Below are positions 1 to 8,916 of a DNA stretch of 64,000 bases, one piece after another. Numbering within the stretch: position 1 is the first letter of the stretch; each line of letters begins with the position of its first letter. Position numbers and translations under genes: made by a program. The DNA lies in contig CAVUNO010000001.1 in NCBI GenBank assembly GCA_963742875.1, forward strand, positions 1-64,000, read 5' to 3'. The stretch is from Bog-532 sp963742875 (GTDB lineage: Bacteria; Actinomycetota; Actinomycetes; Streptosporangiales; Streptosporangiaceae). Under the pieces are notes generated by a model, which did no database searches, was not told the DNA's origin, and was given only the letters and a program-made list of their open reading frames with translations.

Positions 1-2
1 TA

Positions 3-848
3 GCCAAGCTCGACCTGCCGCCAGTCCCGATCGTGCCCGGCCTGCGCGGCGCGCCGCAATGGCCGCACGACGTCGTGGGCAGCATCACCCACTGCATCGG
101 CTACCGGGCAGCGGCCGTCGCGCACGGCCACGACATCCGCACTCTCGGACTGGATGCCGAGCCCGATGATGGCCTACCCGAGGGTGTGGTGAACCGCGTC
201 GCCTCCGCCGATGAGCGCGCCGGGCTGTGCGCCCTCGCATCTGCGACGCCGGGACCATGCTGGGATCGGTTGCTGTTCAGCGCCAAGGAGTCCATTTACA
301 AGGCATGGTTCCCGCTGACCCGGCGCTGGCTGGGCTTCGAGGACGCGGTAATCACGATCAATCCCGCGAACGGCACCTTCACCGTCCGGCTGCTCGTAAC
401 CGGCCCCGTGCTGGATGGGCGCTCGCTGACGCGGTTCGAGGGCCGGTGGCTAGTCCGTGATGGCCTTGTCCTGACGGCGATCGCAGTACCCGCGCGCCCG
501 GAGTTATGTCACGGTCTTTGGCTGGCGTGGCGCCCTCTGCCGGCGCAGCCAGCGACCCTCATGAGGGTCGCTGACGATGGCGGTCATCAGGCACCGACTG
601 CGTGCAGGCCGCCGTCGACATGCACGATCTCGCCGGTCGTGGCGGGGAACCAGTCCGACAGCAGCGCAACGCACGCCCGCGCGGCCGGCCCGGGATCGGA
701 GATGTCCCAGCCGAGCGGCGCCCGGTCACCCCAGACGCCCTCGAAGCGATCGAAACCGGGGATGGATTTCGCCGCCATGGTCTTCAGCGGCCCCGCCGCC
801 ACCAAGTTCACCCTGATCCTGCGCGCGCCGAGGTCACGGGCCAGGTAG
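3..848 (+). CDS. 4'-phosphopantetheinyl transferase, EntD/Sfp type (5' truncated by window edge, stop lost)
   Basis: The enzyme moves phosphopantetheine from CoA to carrier proteins of fatty-acid, polyketide or peptide synthases. The reading frame is already open at base 3, so the N-terminus lies outside the window. Family signatures are clear: PQWP followed by GSITHC, then LGLDAEP with the Mg-binding Asp/Glu, and FSAKESIYKAW with the catalytic Glu/Lys. Homology ends near base 500 (TAIAVP), where EntD-type proteins normally stop. The frame nevertheless runs on to 848 through a hairpin (551-572) and 260 bases antisense into fabI, so the last ~115 residues are probably not native. Either the stop was lost or there is a small sequence error. 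Function is confident; the 3' end is not. Confidence 0.85.
   Translation, partial: AKLDLPPVPIVPGLRGAPQWPHDVVGSITHCIGYRAAAVAHGHDIRTLGLDAEPDDGLPEGVVNRVASADERAGLCALASATPGPCWDRLLFSAKESIYKAWFPLTRRWLGFEDAVITINPANGTFTVRLLVTGPVLDGRSLTRFEGRWLVRDGLVLTAIAVPARPELCHGLWLAWRPLPAQPATLMRVADDGGHQAPTACRPPSTCTISPVVAGNQSDSSATHARAAGPGSEMSQPSGARSPQTPSKRSKPGMDFAAMVFSGPAATKFTLILRAPRSRAR
551..572. terminator. Perfect palindrome between convergent genes
   Basis: AGCGACCC and GGGTCGCT flank TCATGA, giving an 8-bp stem (22-bp perfect dyad). It lies between the expected end of the phosphopantetheinyl transferase and the stop of fabI, which fits a bidirectional terminator. Confidence 0.6.
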
Positions 849-1351
849 CGGGCGCACGATTCGAGCCCGGCCTTGGCGACGCCCATCCAGTCATAGCCCG
901 GCCACGCGACGCTCGCGTCGAAGTCGAGCCCGACGACCGACCCGCCAGAACCCATCAGCGGCAGCGCGGCCATCGCGAGCGACTTCAAGGAGAACGTGGA
1001 TGCGTGCACCGCTGTGGCCACGTCGTCCCACGTGGTATTCAGGAAGTTGCCGCCGAGGGCGTCCTGCGGCGCGAAGCTGATCGCGTGCACCACCCCGTCA
1101 AGCCCGTTGACATGCTCGGAAACCCGGGCCGCCAGCGAGCCGAGATGCTCAGTGTCCGTCACGTCGAGTTCCAGTACCGGCGGCGGTTGCGGCAGACGCT
1201 GCGCGATCCGCTCCACGAGGCTCAGCCGCCCGAACCCGGTCAGCACGACGGCCGCTCCCTCCTGCTGCGCCACCCGCGCCACGTGGAACGCGATAGAGGA
1301 GTCGGTGAGTACGCCGGTCACAAGGATCCGCTTTCCGTCCAGGATTCCCAT
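587..1351 (-). CDS. fabI: Enoyl-ACP reductase (NADH), FabI/InhA type
   Basis: Catalyses the last reduction of each fatty-acid elongation cycle in the cytosol. About 254 residues, full length for the family. It opens with LDGKRILVTGV, then has DSSIAFHVA for NADH binding, HAISFAP, and the catalytic YDWMGVAK (Tyr-x6-Lys, the FabI spacing rather than the usual SDR Tyr-x3-Lys). It ends GEIVHVDGG. ATG at 1351 sits 5 nt after AGGGGG; a GTG immediately before is less likely. The gene upstream on the same strand is a fabG remnant, matching the fabG-inhA order common in actinobacteria. Confidence 0.93.
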   Translation of the reverse strand: MGILDGKRILVTGVLTDSSIAFHVARVAQQEGAAVVLTGFGRLSLVERIAQRLPQPPPVLELDVTDTEHLGSLAARVSEHVNGLDGVVHAISFAPQDALGGNFLNTTWDDVATAVHASTFSLKSLAMAALPLMGSGGSVVGLDFDASVAWPGYDWMGVAKAGLESCARYLARDLGARRIRVNLVAAGPLKTMAAKSIPGFDRFEGVWGDRAPLGWDISDPGPAARACVALLSDWFPATTGEIVHVDGGLHAVGA

Positions 1352-1441
1352 CACGTCCCCCTAAAGGACAAACCCTCACTGCCGAACGACTTGTGGTGCA
1401 AGTCCCGCGCAGCCGACGGCTGACGGGCCCAGTCCCAGACT

Positions 1442-1804
1442 TTATCGGTGGCCTATGCCGAGCCCGCCGTCAACCGAGATGACCGCCGCCCTCTTGGCCG
1501 CGGTACGCGCCGGTCAGGTTCGTATCGAGCACGCCGTTAAAGTCGTCCTCGCTCATCAGCGCGAGCAGTTGGTCACGGCCACATTGGCGACGAGCACCTC
1601 GACCGGTCCCTGAGCTTTCTCGACCTGCGTAAACGCCTCAGCGCTAGCCGCGTCCCGCACGTCGCAACGCACCACGGACAGCCCGTCCACCGACTCACCC
1701 GAACGGGACGTCACGCTGACGGTGTCCCCGCCCGCCGCGAGCCAGCGCGCGATGGCAAGCCCGATGCCCCGGTCGCCGCCCGTCACCAGGGCCGACCGCA
1801 TCAT
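1442..1804 (-). pseudogene. fabG: 3-oxoacyl-ACP reductase fabG, internal deletion and frameshift
   Basis: The N-terminal Rossmann segment is intact (RSALVTGGDRGIGLAIARWL, then VEVLVANVAVT). A frameshift at about 1560 moves to another frame reading LMSEDDFNGVLDTNLTGAYR. This jumps straight to the C-terminal AAVISVDGGLGIGH and a stop at 1442. Roughly 110-120 residues, including the catalytic Ser-Tyr-Lys region, are missing, so the product cannot be active. It sits just upstream of intact fabI on the same strand, as in MabA-InhA operons. The start ATG (1804) is preceded by AAGGCAAGAGC. Confidence 0.85.
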
Positions 1805-1966
1805 CTGCTCTTGCCTTCCGGCCGCGCAGCTCACTACTGCGATCCAGGTGAGCATATCGGGTGGTGTCGGGCCATTTCCAGCGTCGCGTCCCGGTACGCA
1901 ATCAGGTCACCACCAGATGACGATGATCCGTGCCCGGCCAGCTATTCGGGCTCATGCCGAGACTTG

Positions 1967-2282
1967 TCAGTCTGGCTCGGCGGTGAGGGCCCGCGCCTCG
2001 CCCGCGGCGCGGGCCCGGCCCTCGCCCAGGGCCGCGACTAGCGCGGGAATGACCTGGTGGAGATCACCCACGACGCAATAGTCCGCCTCCTTGTGGATCG
2101 GCGCATCGGGTTTGGTGCTGATCGCTACCACCGTGCGCGACGTGCGCGTAGCGGCGATGTGCTCAATCTGGCCCGAGACGCCGCAGGCCACCTAGAGCCT
2201 CGGCCTAACCGTTCGTCCCGACACACCCACCAGACGGTCCCGTGGCAGCCACTGCATATCAACAAGCGGGCGGCTTCCCGGG
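1967..2282 (-). pseudogene. etfA: Electron transfer flavoprotein alpha subunit, C-terminal remnant with internal stop
   Basis: Read from 2282 leftwards, the frame gives SRPLVDMQWLPRDRLVGVSG and then RTVRPRL, followed by a TAG where EtfA proteins have Tyr. It continues VACGVSGQIEHIAATRTSRT and VVAISTKPDAPIHKEADYCV to the normal C-terminus. This is the FAD-binding domain of ETF-alpha, which passes electrons from acyl-CoA dehydrogenases to the quinone pool. The first two thirds of the gene and etfB are absent, so it is non-functional. Confidence 0.8.
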
Positions 2283-2328
2283 ATCTCACCTGCGAGTACA
2301 GCCCGTCATCACCGCCGTACCGCAGCGT

Positions 2329-4056
2329 TCAGGAGCTGCGGACGGTGACTTGCGCGGAAGGGTAGCCAGAAGCGCCGTTCGGTACTGTCTGGACCTGGGC
2401 GGCGGTCTGCGTGTAGCCGGTCGCGTCAGTGGCGCGGGCTTCGAGCTGGTGATGGCCTGGCGCGGCCGGCCATTCCCACACCCACTGCCGCCAGGTGTCG
2501 ATGCCGGGTACCGCGGCCAGCCGCGCCTCGTGCCACGGGCCGCCGTCGACCCTGACCTCGACGGCGGCGATCCCTTTGCGCTGCGCCCAGGCCACCCCGG
2601 CCACCGGCGTGCGCCCCGGGGCCAGCGACGCGCCGTCGGCCGGCACATCGATTCGGGACTCGGTCTTGATCGGCGCCTGCTGCGACCAGCCGCGCTGCAC
2701 CCAGTAGGCACGGGCCGCCGCGAACGTGGTCACCTCGATGTCGGTCACCCACTTGGTCGCGGACACGTAGCCATACAGGCCGGGCACCACCATCCGCGCG
2801 GGGAAACCGTGCACGACCGGCAGCGCCGTGCCATTCATGGCCATAGCGAGCAGAGCGTTCCGGCCGTCGAGCACGACCGGCAAGGGGGTGCCCGAGGTGA
2901 ACCCGTCAACCGAGGTGCACAGCAGCTGATTGGCCCCCGCCAGCGGGCGGGCCTGCCTGATCAGGCCGGCCAGGCTCGCGCCGAGCCATTTGGCGTTTCC
3001 CGCGTAGGGGCCGCCGACCGGGTTTGAGACGCAGGTGAGCGTGACGTAGGCCTCGATGAGCGGTCGCCGCAGCAGGTCGGCAAGGGTGACGGTCACCTCG
3101 CGTTGCACCATCCCGTGGATCCGCAGCCGCCAGGTCGCCGGATCAACCTGGGGCACGAGCAAGGCGGTGTCGACACGGTAGAAGCTGTCATCCGGAGTAA
3201 CGAACGAGCTGAGGCCCGGGATGCTGAGTTTGCTGCCCGCGGGAAGCAGCGGTGCGGGAACCGTCGGCCGCGGGAACCGTATGGCGGCCCGTGTCGCGGC
3301 GATGTCGTGCTCATCGATCAGGTTTCTTCCGGCTGCCGCACCGAACGCGGCGACAGCGGCAGCCGCGCCGCTCGAGATCAGGAACCACCGCCGTGCGGGC
3401 CAGTGAGATGGTGCTTGGTCATCCGGATGAGGCAGGAAAGTGGAGGAGTAGGCCGGGCCCGCACGGACGGTAGGTCTGGCGGCGCAGGCCGGGTCAGGTG
3501 GCCGTTTAGGCCCAGCCGGCCGGGCCAGGTCGGCCGGGTCAGCCGGCTCAGGGAGCGGGTCGACAGGGAACAGGGCGTCCAGCGGAGCGCCGAGCCTGGC
3601 CGCCGCGCGGACCAGCCAGGCCAGCGTGAACGCACCGGCCGCGGCCCCCACCAGGGTAGGAACCACATATCCTACTGTGGCGGTCGGCCTGGTCAGAGCC
3701 GCCGCCAGGCCGATGAAGGCGAAAATCGCCAGCCCCCACATACCGAAAGCGAGCCGGCGCATCGCAATCATCCCGACCACCGCCGCGTACAGGGCGAGGA
3801 TCACCAAGATGCCGCCGAGCAGGACGGTCTTGTCCTCGGCGCCGAACGCGGAGATGGCGAAATCCTTGACCTGCGGCGGGGTGAGATCGATGGCGGCCTG
3901 GCCCACCGCGAGCACGGGTGAGCTCTGCGGAACGCCGAGGCCAGAAGCGAACTGAGCGGCGCTCACGGCGACAGCGGCCGCGAGGACGCCCACCAAGACC
4001 CCGGCGAGGGCGCGGAAGTGCCGAGTCGGGCCGCCGGCGCCGCCGGGTGATGTCAT
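2329..4056 (-). CDS. Membrane-anchored sulfite-oxidase-family molybdopterin oxidoreductase
   Basis: 575 residues. The N-terminal half has about four membrane segments (roughly residues 16-38, 78-98, 104-122, 128-150). A Pro-rich linker follows, then an RRWFLISSGAAAAVAAFGAA stretch around 225-250 that may be a fifth anchor or Tat-like signal. From about 290 there is a sulfite-oxidase fold; the molybdenum ligand is Cys342 in TLTCVSNPVGG. The C-terminal MoCo-dimerisation domain (APIKTESRIDVPADGASL...) is present. The substrate cannot be told from sequence; related proteins are often uncharacterised extracytoplasmic oxidoreductases. The start at 4056 (MTSPGG) fits the topology better than the longer reading frame. 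Confidence 0.88.
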   Translation of the reverse strand: MTSPGGAGGPTRHFRALAGVLVGVLAAAVAVSAAQFASGLGVPQSSPVLAVGQAAIDLTPPQVKDFAISAFGAEDKTVLLGGILVILALYAAVVGMIAMRRLAFGMWGLAIFAFIGLAAALTRPTATVGYVVPTLVGAAAGAFTLAWLVRAAARLGAPLDALFPVDPLPEPADPADLARPAGPKRPPDPACAARPTVRAGPAYSSTFLPHPDDQAPSHWPARRWFLISSGAAAAVAAFGAAAGRNLIDEHDIAATRAAIRFPRPTVPAPLLPAGSKLSIPGLSSFVTPDDSFYRVDTALLVPQVDPATWRLRIHGMVQREVTVTLADLLRRPLIEAYVTLTCVSNPVGGPYAGNAKWLGASLAGLIRQARPLAGANQLLCTSVDGFTSGTPLPVVLDGRNALLAMAMNGTALPVVHGFPARMVVPGLYGYVSATKWVTDIEVTTFAAARAYWVQRGWSQQAPIKTESRIDVPADGASLAPGRTPVAGVAWAQRKGIAAVEVRVDGGPWHEARLAAVPGIDTWRQWVWEWPAAPGHHQLEARATDATGYTQTAAQVQTVPNGASGYPSAQVTVRSS

Positions 4057-4339
4057 GCCGGAAAGTCGCCGGTAGGCACTTCGTCCACCGACACACCATG
4101 ACACACGGCCGGACGAGAACGAAACGGCCCGCAGCACGGGAAATCCCAGCTCGCGCGCCATCGGCGAGTCATCCCCGGCCAGCCTTGATCACTGCGACGA
4201 CCGAGTTCCATGCGGTCGCGTGTCGGCAGGATGCGATCACTGTTATGCGCTGACCTTGGCCAAGCGCCTGAAGGCCATGGGCGTGGCCAAATAACAGTCA
4301 GACGGTGATTCCCGAACATCCGGGCCGGGTTTCGGTGTC

Positions 4340-4575
4340 TCACCGCATCCGCTGAGCTTGGGCGAACAGTACGGGTGGCGCTCGCCCCGGGTCGTCTTCG
4401 TGAACTCGAATGAAGTTGCCGCCGAACGGCCGCGCGGTCAGCGCCGCCGTCGCACCAACGACGGCTCCGGCGTCTGGTGACCACGTGAGCGTCACCATGC
4501 CGAGCGCGCCGACATTCGGGACCGCCGCGGCCAGCCGGGGAACCGCGGCCATCGGTGCCTGGACGATCGGTTGCT
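4340..4575 (-). pseudogene. Nitronate monooxygenase (2-nitropropane dioxygenase) N-terminal remnant
   Basis: On the minus strand the frame reads QPIVQAPMAAVPRLAAAVPN, then LGMVTLTWSP and ALTARPFGGNF, the FMN-binding N-terminus of nitronate monooxygenases. After about 60 residues it degenerates and stops at 4340. No remaining part of the roughly 320-residue enzyme is visible nearby. It lies between the peroxiredoxin and the molybdoenzyme on the same strand. Confidence 0.7.
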
Positions 4576-4626
4576 CAAATTCCGAGCATCTCGCATACAG
4601 GCGTGCTCACAGCCTTCGCCCCTGTG

Positions 4627-5235
4627 TCACTCATACGATGTCGGCATCGACTCGGCGGACCGCCGGTCCCAGCCGTGAAACTTCGAGTAGTCGCCCGCGT
4701 CCCAGGCCTCGCGCAGTCCCGGCGTGCTCAGATCCCAGTCCGGGCGGATCTCGGCGGTGGCGGCACGCAGGTCGCGCCACAGGTCGTAGAACGACGGGCG
4801 GCCCCAGAACCAGTAGCCGTTATAGACACTGTGAATGACCAGCCCCGGCTTGAGCACCAGCGTGTGCGGGATCATGGGGTTGTGCTCGGGGTCGGTGTAC
4901 TCCTGGATGTCGAGGTCCTGCTGGACGGTCCGGCCGGGATCGGACAGGAACGTCCACTGGGCGCCCACCGACGCGCGGAACTCTTGCAGGGTGTGATGGT
5001 CGTCGGTGGCGATCGTGGCGATCTGGGTGTAGGCCACCGCGATCTTGGAGTAGTTGGCCGCCAGCTCCAGATGCTGCTGGTGCTCTTTAGGGCAATAGTT
5101 ACCGCGGGCCAGGGTGAGAATCAGCGGATCACGGCCCTGAAGCTCGCTGAGCGTACCCACCGTGCCGGTGTGGTCCGGCAGAGCGTAATCAGGAAAGATG
5201 CCGCCAGGTCTGATGTCAGGACGCATAGGACTCAT
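4627..5235 (-). CDS. Peroxiredoxin-like thioredoxin-fold protein (AhpC/TSA family)
   Basis: 202 residues. It starts MSPMRPDIRPGGIFPDYALP, typical of redoxin domains, and carries LARGNYCPKEHQQHLEL, where the Cys sits at the peroxidatic position (replacing the usual PxxxTxxC by RGNYCPK). It continues with IATDDHHTLQEFRASVGAQW and FLSDPGR. A role in peroxide reduction is likely but the partner is unknown. ATG at 5235 has AGGTG 6 nt upstream; a second in-frame ATG lies 9 nt further in. The C-terminal DLWRDLRAATAEIRPDWDLS resembles actinobacterial redoxin proteins of unknown physiology. Confidence 0.82.
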   Translation of the reverse strand: MSPMRPDIRPGGIFPDYALPDHTGTVGTLSELQGRDPLILTLARGNYCPKEHQQHLELAANYSKIAVAYTQIATIATDDHHTLQEFRASVGAQWTFLSDPGRTVQQDLDIQEYTDPEHNPMIPHTLVLKPGLVIHSVYNGYWFWGRPSFYDLWRDLRAATAEIRPDWDLSTPGLREAWDAGDYSKFHGWDRRSAESMPTSYE

Positions 5236-5424
5236 GCTCGCACCTGGGGCCGTCCCGTCGCACCCGTGAAGATCACTGGCCGGTACCCTGGCCTGTCGCG
5301 GCCGCCCGCCCGCTGGTGGCCCGCTGCCCGGCGGTGGTGCGCTATCCGAGCGTGATGTGCCGGCCGACGACGTGGGAGAAGTCGCGCCGACCGCTGTCCG
5401 GGACCCCGGGAACGGACGGCAGCC

Positions 5425-5683
5425 ATGGCTACGAAAGTCCGCAGTGTCCGCCAGGAGCAGCTCCAGCTCGCGGAGTCGCTGCGCAGTGCTGGAAAGCCCG
5501 GGCCCGAGGTCGCCGCCGTATTCCGCGAGCGCTTTGGCGTTAATGCCCGAATGGCGTTGCGTCTGGCTCATGGCTGGACGCAGCAACGGGCCGCAGACGA
5601 GTCGACGAAACGATGGCCGGGCGACCCGAAGACGTTCAAGAATTTTTTCTTACTGGGAGCGGTGGCCCAGCGAGAGCCGCTAA
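5425..5683 (+). pseudogene. Helix-turn-helix (XRE-like) regulator, N-terminal remnant with frameshift
   Basis: Begins MATKVRSVRQEQLQLAESLR and continues RERFGVNARMALRLAHGWTQ and PKTFKNF, the conserved DNA-binding head of a family of actinobacterial XRE regulators. At a T-rich run (5643-5650) the reading frame shifts; the other frame continues SYWERWPS as expected and then stops at 5683. The long sensor part is missing. The unshifted frame runs to 5760 and overlaps the start of lodA, which probably replaced the 3' end. Confidence 0.7.
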
Positions 5684-5720
5684 TCTGGCACGCATGGCCG
5701 CGTCCTGGTCTGATGAAATT

Positions 5721-7784
5721 ATGCCCAATGAAACACGCCGGTCCGTTCTCCTCAAACTGAGCGCCGGACTTTCCCTGGCGGCAGCAAATCCGGTCCTCGC
5801 AACGCTGTCACCGGAGCAGGATGCCGCGCCGGTCCCGCGCACCGCCGAGGCGGCACCCGCCCTGCCGGACAGGCAGATCGTCCAGGCCATCATCTATCCC
5901 GCGATCGGTATCGCCCGGGTCGGCTCGAGCGACGAGTATTTCCACGGCCCAGAGGTCACCGATCCGGAGCCGCTGCGCGAAGGCGCCTACCGGGATAAGG
6001 GCAAGCGGCTCAAAAGGCAAGCGGCGCGGTTCAGGGTCTACGGCTGCAACGCGCGGGGCGACATCATCCGCGAACTGACCGCGGTAGGATCAGGCGCGGA
6101 GATCGAATGGCATGTCCAGCTGGCCAACAAGAAATCGGCCTGGTTCGGATTCCAGCTGGCGCTCGACATTCCCGAGGCCAGTCATGCCGTACCGACAACC
6201 CCGCGCAATCCGGGGATCACCGATCGCTCCAGGCTGGCCATCACTCCATCGGCAAAGAGCCTGCACGGAGGCAACGCCGGGCCGGTCGCCTTCGATGACG
6301 GCGCGTTCATGGACCTTCCCGTGTATCTCGGGGAGATGAGGACCGACGCGGACCAGCGCCTTACTGTGCTTGGCGGTCGCGGGGTATCCAGGAGCTACGA
6401 CGGCAGCGCGGCGATCACTTTCGCCAACAACGAGGGCTGGCATGACGACGTGTCGGACGGGCCCGTGACCGCCACGGTGCGACTGCACGGCGAACCGCTC
6501 GAGGTCGTTCCCGCCTGGGTCGTGATCGCACCGCCCAGTTACGGGCCGCAGCGTAAGTCCGTGCGCACCATGTGGGACGTGATGCGCGATGTGGCGATCA
6601 ACGCGAACATGCTTCCCGCACCGGACCGGCCGTCCTTCACCGATGACATCCTGCCGCTCTTTCAGCGGCTAGCCGGGCTGCAGTGGGTGAACGCGGCCTA
6701 CGCGGCCGGCTACGGCTGGCAAGGCGCGTTCGACCTGACAAGCGAGGAAACCCTGCGCCAGCTCAGCAGCGCCGACCCCGCGTCTCGCGAGCACCGTCGC
6801 ATCATCGCCAACAATTTCCGGAATTTCTCGCGTGATGGTAATTCGCCGATCCCCTGGCCCTGGCTTTACGGGGACGCGATGTCGATCCCGCCGGCACCGA
6901 CGCCGCGACAGAATGCCTCGCTCAGTGAAACTCAGCTCTCCATGCTGGAGTCATGGGCCGATGGCAACTTCGAGGAGGACTGGAGCCCCCGTCACAAGCC
7001 CCCTCGCACCATCGAGGAGGTGCCGGTGGCGAAGCAGGGCGACATGCTCACGCGGGCAGCACTGGAGTTCTGCCTCGCGGACGCGTTCCATCCTGGCTGC
7101 GAGATGACCTGGCCGGTACGGGCGCAGACGATGTACATGGCGCCCTTCCGCTTCGTGCACGCCCCCCGGGGCTGGATCGAGCCGATTCCGCCCACGATGC
7201 TCACGCCCGATGCCGTGACGATACCCAACGGACCACTGTACGGTCAGGTACCCGGCGGGATCACCCGCTGGATGGCCGTGCCCTGGCAGACCGACACGGC
7301 AAGCTGCCGTTCGGGTTTCACTCGCTCCTTCGACCCGTACGCACCGACATTCTGGCCCGCGCGTGTTCCTAACCAGGTCCTGACCGAGAACAACTACAAG
7401 ATCGTGATGGACACGAGCCGTCCCCTGGACGAGCGGCGCAAGGCCTTCGCGAGCCGGGAAGTGTGGTACGAGCCCCTCGGCAGCGAGAGCTACCCGCAGC
7501 AGATCAACAACATGGTCCACCACTTCGACTTCCTCAGCGTGGTCGAGGTTCGCAAGGGTCCCGATGACGGCGAGTTCCCGGCAGAGATCGAAGTGGCGGA
7601 TTACTCGCGGGCCGTCACTCCCGAGGAAGAGGCTCTCGACGGAGCGACGCCGCACAGTGGCCCGCCCATCGGGCACGGCGTCGGCGCGGCCCGGCGCGGC
7701 CGACGGTCGGCGGCCGACGTCGACCTGTCGAACATCGACCTCGTGCGGCGGTTCCCCAACGGGCTGCCACCGCACACCGCGTGA
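5721..7784 (+). CDS. lodA: LodA-like quinoprotein amino-acid oxidase (CTQ cofactor)
   Basis: Similar to lysine epsilon-oxidase/glycine oxidase enzymes that release H2O2 and carry a cysteine tryptophylquinone made from their own residues. About 687 residues, the family's usual size. The IYPAIGIARVGSSDEYFHGP opening is diagnostic. The likely CTQ residues are Cys460 in FHPGCEMTWP and Trp522 in MAVPWQTDTASCRSG, about 62 residues apart as in characterised members. The N-terminal TRRSVLLKLSAGLSLAAA looks like a Tat-type export signal. The frame is open upstream, so ATG 5694 is an alternative start. It overlaps lodB by 4 bp. The substrate amino acid is not predictable from sequence. Confidence 0.9.
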   Translation: MPNETRRSVLLKLSAGLSLAAANPVLATLSPEQDAAPVPRTAEAAPALPDRQIVQAIIYPAIGIARVGSSDEYFHGPEVTDPEPLREGAYRDKGKRLKRQAARFRVYGCNARGDIIRELTAVGSGAEIEWHVQLANKKSAWFGFQLALDIPEASHAVPTTPRNPGITDRSRLAITPSAKSLHGGNAGPVAFDDGAFMDLPVYLGEMRTDADQRLTVLGGRGVSRSYDGSAAITFANNEGWHDDVSDGPVTATVRLHGEPLEVVPAWVVIAPPSYGPQRKSVRTMWDVMRDVAINANMLPAPDRPSFTDDILPLFQRLAGLQWVNAAYAAGYGWQGAFDLTSEETLRQLSSADPASREHRRIIANNFRNFSRDGNSPIPWPWLYGDAMSIPPAPTPRQNASLSETQLSMLESWADGNFEEDWSPRHKPPRTIEEVPVAKQGDMLTRAALEFCLADAFHPGCEMTWPVRAQTMYMAPFRFVHAPRGWIEPIPPTMLTPDAVTIPNGPLYGQVPGGITRWMAVPWQTDTASCRSGFTRSFDPYAPTFWPARVPNQVLTENNYKIVMDTSRPLDERRKAFASREVWYEPLGSESYPQQINNMVHHFDFLSVVEVRKGPDDGEFPAEIEVADYSRAVTPEEEALDGATPHSGPPIGHGVGAARRGRRSAADVDLSNIDLVRRFPNGLPPHTA

Positions 7785-8866
7785 AGGTCGAGGTAGCCGT
7801 TGTCGGTGCGGGCTCCGCGGGTGCCGCCGCCGCGGCAGCCCTGGCACCGCACGCAACCGTGGCCCTGATCGACCGGGTTCGCGAGCCTGGCTGGCGCGTA
7901 GGCGAATCACTGCCAGGTGCCGCCAGGCGCCCGCTGGCCGTGATCGGCGCATGGGAAAGGTTCGCGGCGGCTGGGCACGCGCAGGCCCCGCTGAAGGTCA
8001 GCCGCTGGGGATCAGATGTCCCCGAAGTGCTCGACACGTTCCGCGACCCCGACGGAACGGGGTGGCGGATCGACCGCGCGCGCTTCGAGGCGGACCTGCG
8101 CGCCCACGCGGTGGACCTGGGCGTGCGGCTGGTCGCGCCGGCGAACGCGACCGCGATCGACCGTTCAGGCGAGGGCTGGCTTGTCCGCCTCGGCGGCGGC
8201 TGCTCCATCGAGGCCCGCGTCGTCATCGATTGCGGTGGGCGGCGCTCGCGGCTGCTGCGGCCCCACGGGCAGCACCGCCTGGTCATGGACCGCCTAGTGT
8301 GCGTCTACCAGCGCGTTCCTCCACGAGGCGAGCCTGACCCCGCGACCTATGTCCAGTCAGTGCCCGAGGGCTGGTGGTACACGGCGGCGCTGCCCGATGG
8401 ATCACGGCTCATCGCCTTCCACAGCGACAGTGACCTGCCCGCTGTACGACAGGTCCTGCGCCGCGGACCGGCTGCCGTGGCCGTGACCGTGCCTGGTCTC
8501 GCGGAGGCCACAGGGCCGGCCGACCTCGAAACGGCGGAGCCGCCGCAGGTCTGCTCGGCGAGCAGCATGGCACGCAGTGCCGCCGGACGAGACTGGCTGG
8601 CTGCGGGCGAAAGCGCCATCGCATTCGACCCGCTGTCCTCGCAAGGCTTGTTCAACTCGCTCGTCACCGGCCTTGAGGCGGGCCAGGCGACCCGAATGCT
8701 GCTCGACGGCGACCGCACCGCCTCCGAGGAGCACGCCCATCGCATGCGGCACATCTGGCGCGCTTACCTCGGCCATCACGCGCTCTACTACGGCATGGAG
8801 GAACGCTGGACCAGCATGCCATTCTGGCAGCGACGTCACGCTGTCAGGCAGCGCGGCCGACGGTAA
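7781..8866 (+). CDS. lodB: LodB-like FAD-dependent maturase of the CTQ oxidase
   Basis: 361 residues. The GTG start overlaps the lodA stop (GTGA), implying translational coupling. N-terminal VAVVGAGSAGAAAAAAL is an FAD Rossmann motif. GWRVGESLPGAAR and the later DWLAAGESAIAFDPLSSQGL are shared with tryptophan-halogenase-like flavoproteins and LodB/GoxB. In the characterised systems LodB is needed to form the tryptophylquinone in LodA while it is still in the cytoplasm. Given the pairing, that role is inferred here. A hairpin 30 bp downstream ends the two-gene operon. Confidence 0.9.
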   Translation: MKVEVAVVGAGSAGAAAAAALAPHATVALIDRVREPGWRVGESLPGAARRPLAVIGAWERFAAAGHAQAPLKVSRWGSDVPEVLDTFRDPDGTGWRIDRARFEADLRAHAVDLGVRLVAPANATAIDRSGEGWLVRLGGGCSIEARVVIDCGGRRSRLLRPHGQHRLVMDRLVCVYQRVPPRGEPDPATYVQSVPEGWWYTAALPDGSRLIAFHSDSDLPAVRQVLRRGPAAVAVTVPGLAEATGPADLETAEPPQVCSASSMARSAAGRDWLAAGESAIAFDPLSSQGLFNSLVTGLEAGQATRMLLDGDRTASEEHAHRMRHIWRAYLGHHALYYGMEERWTSMPFWQRRHAVRQRGRR

Positions 8867-8895
8867 CGCCCCAGCACGACGTCTATCAGGCGGTC

Positions 8896-8916
8896 AAGGC
8901 CGCGCTTGCGGCCTTT
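8896..8916 (+). terminator. Intrinsic terminator after lodAB
   Basis: AAGGCCGC and GCGGCCTT form an 8-bp perfect stem with a GCTT loop, starting 29 bases after the lodB stop. Confidence 0.6.
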
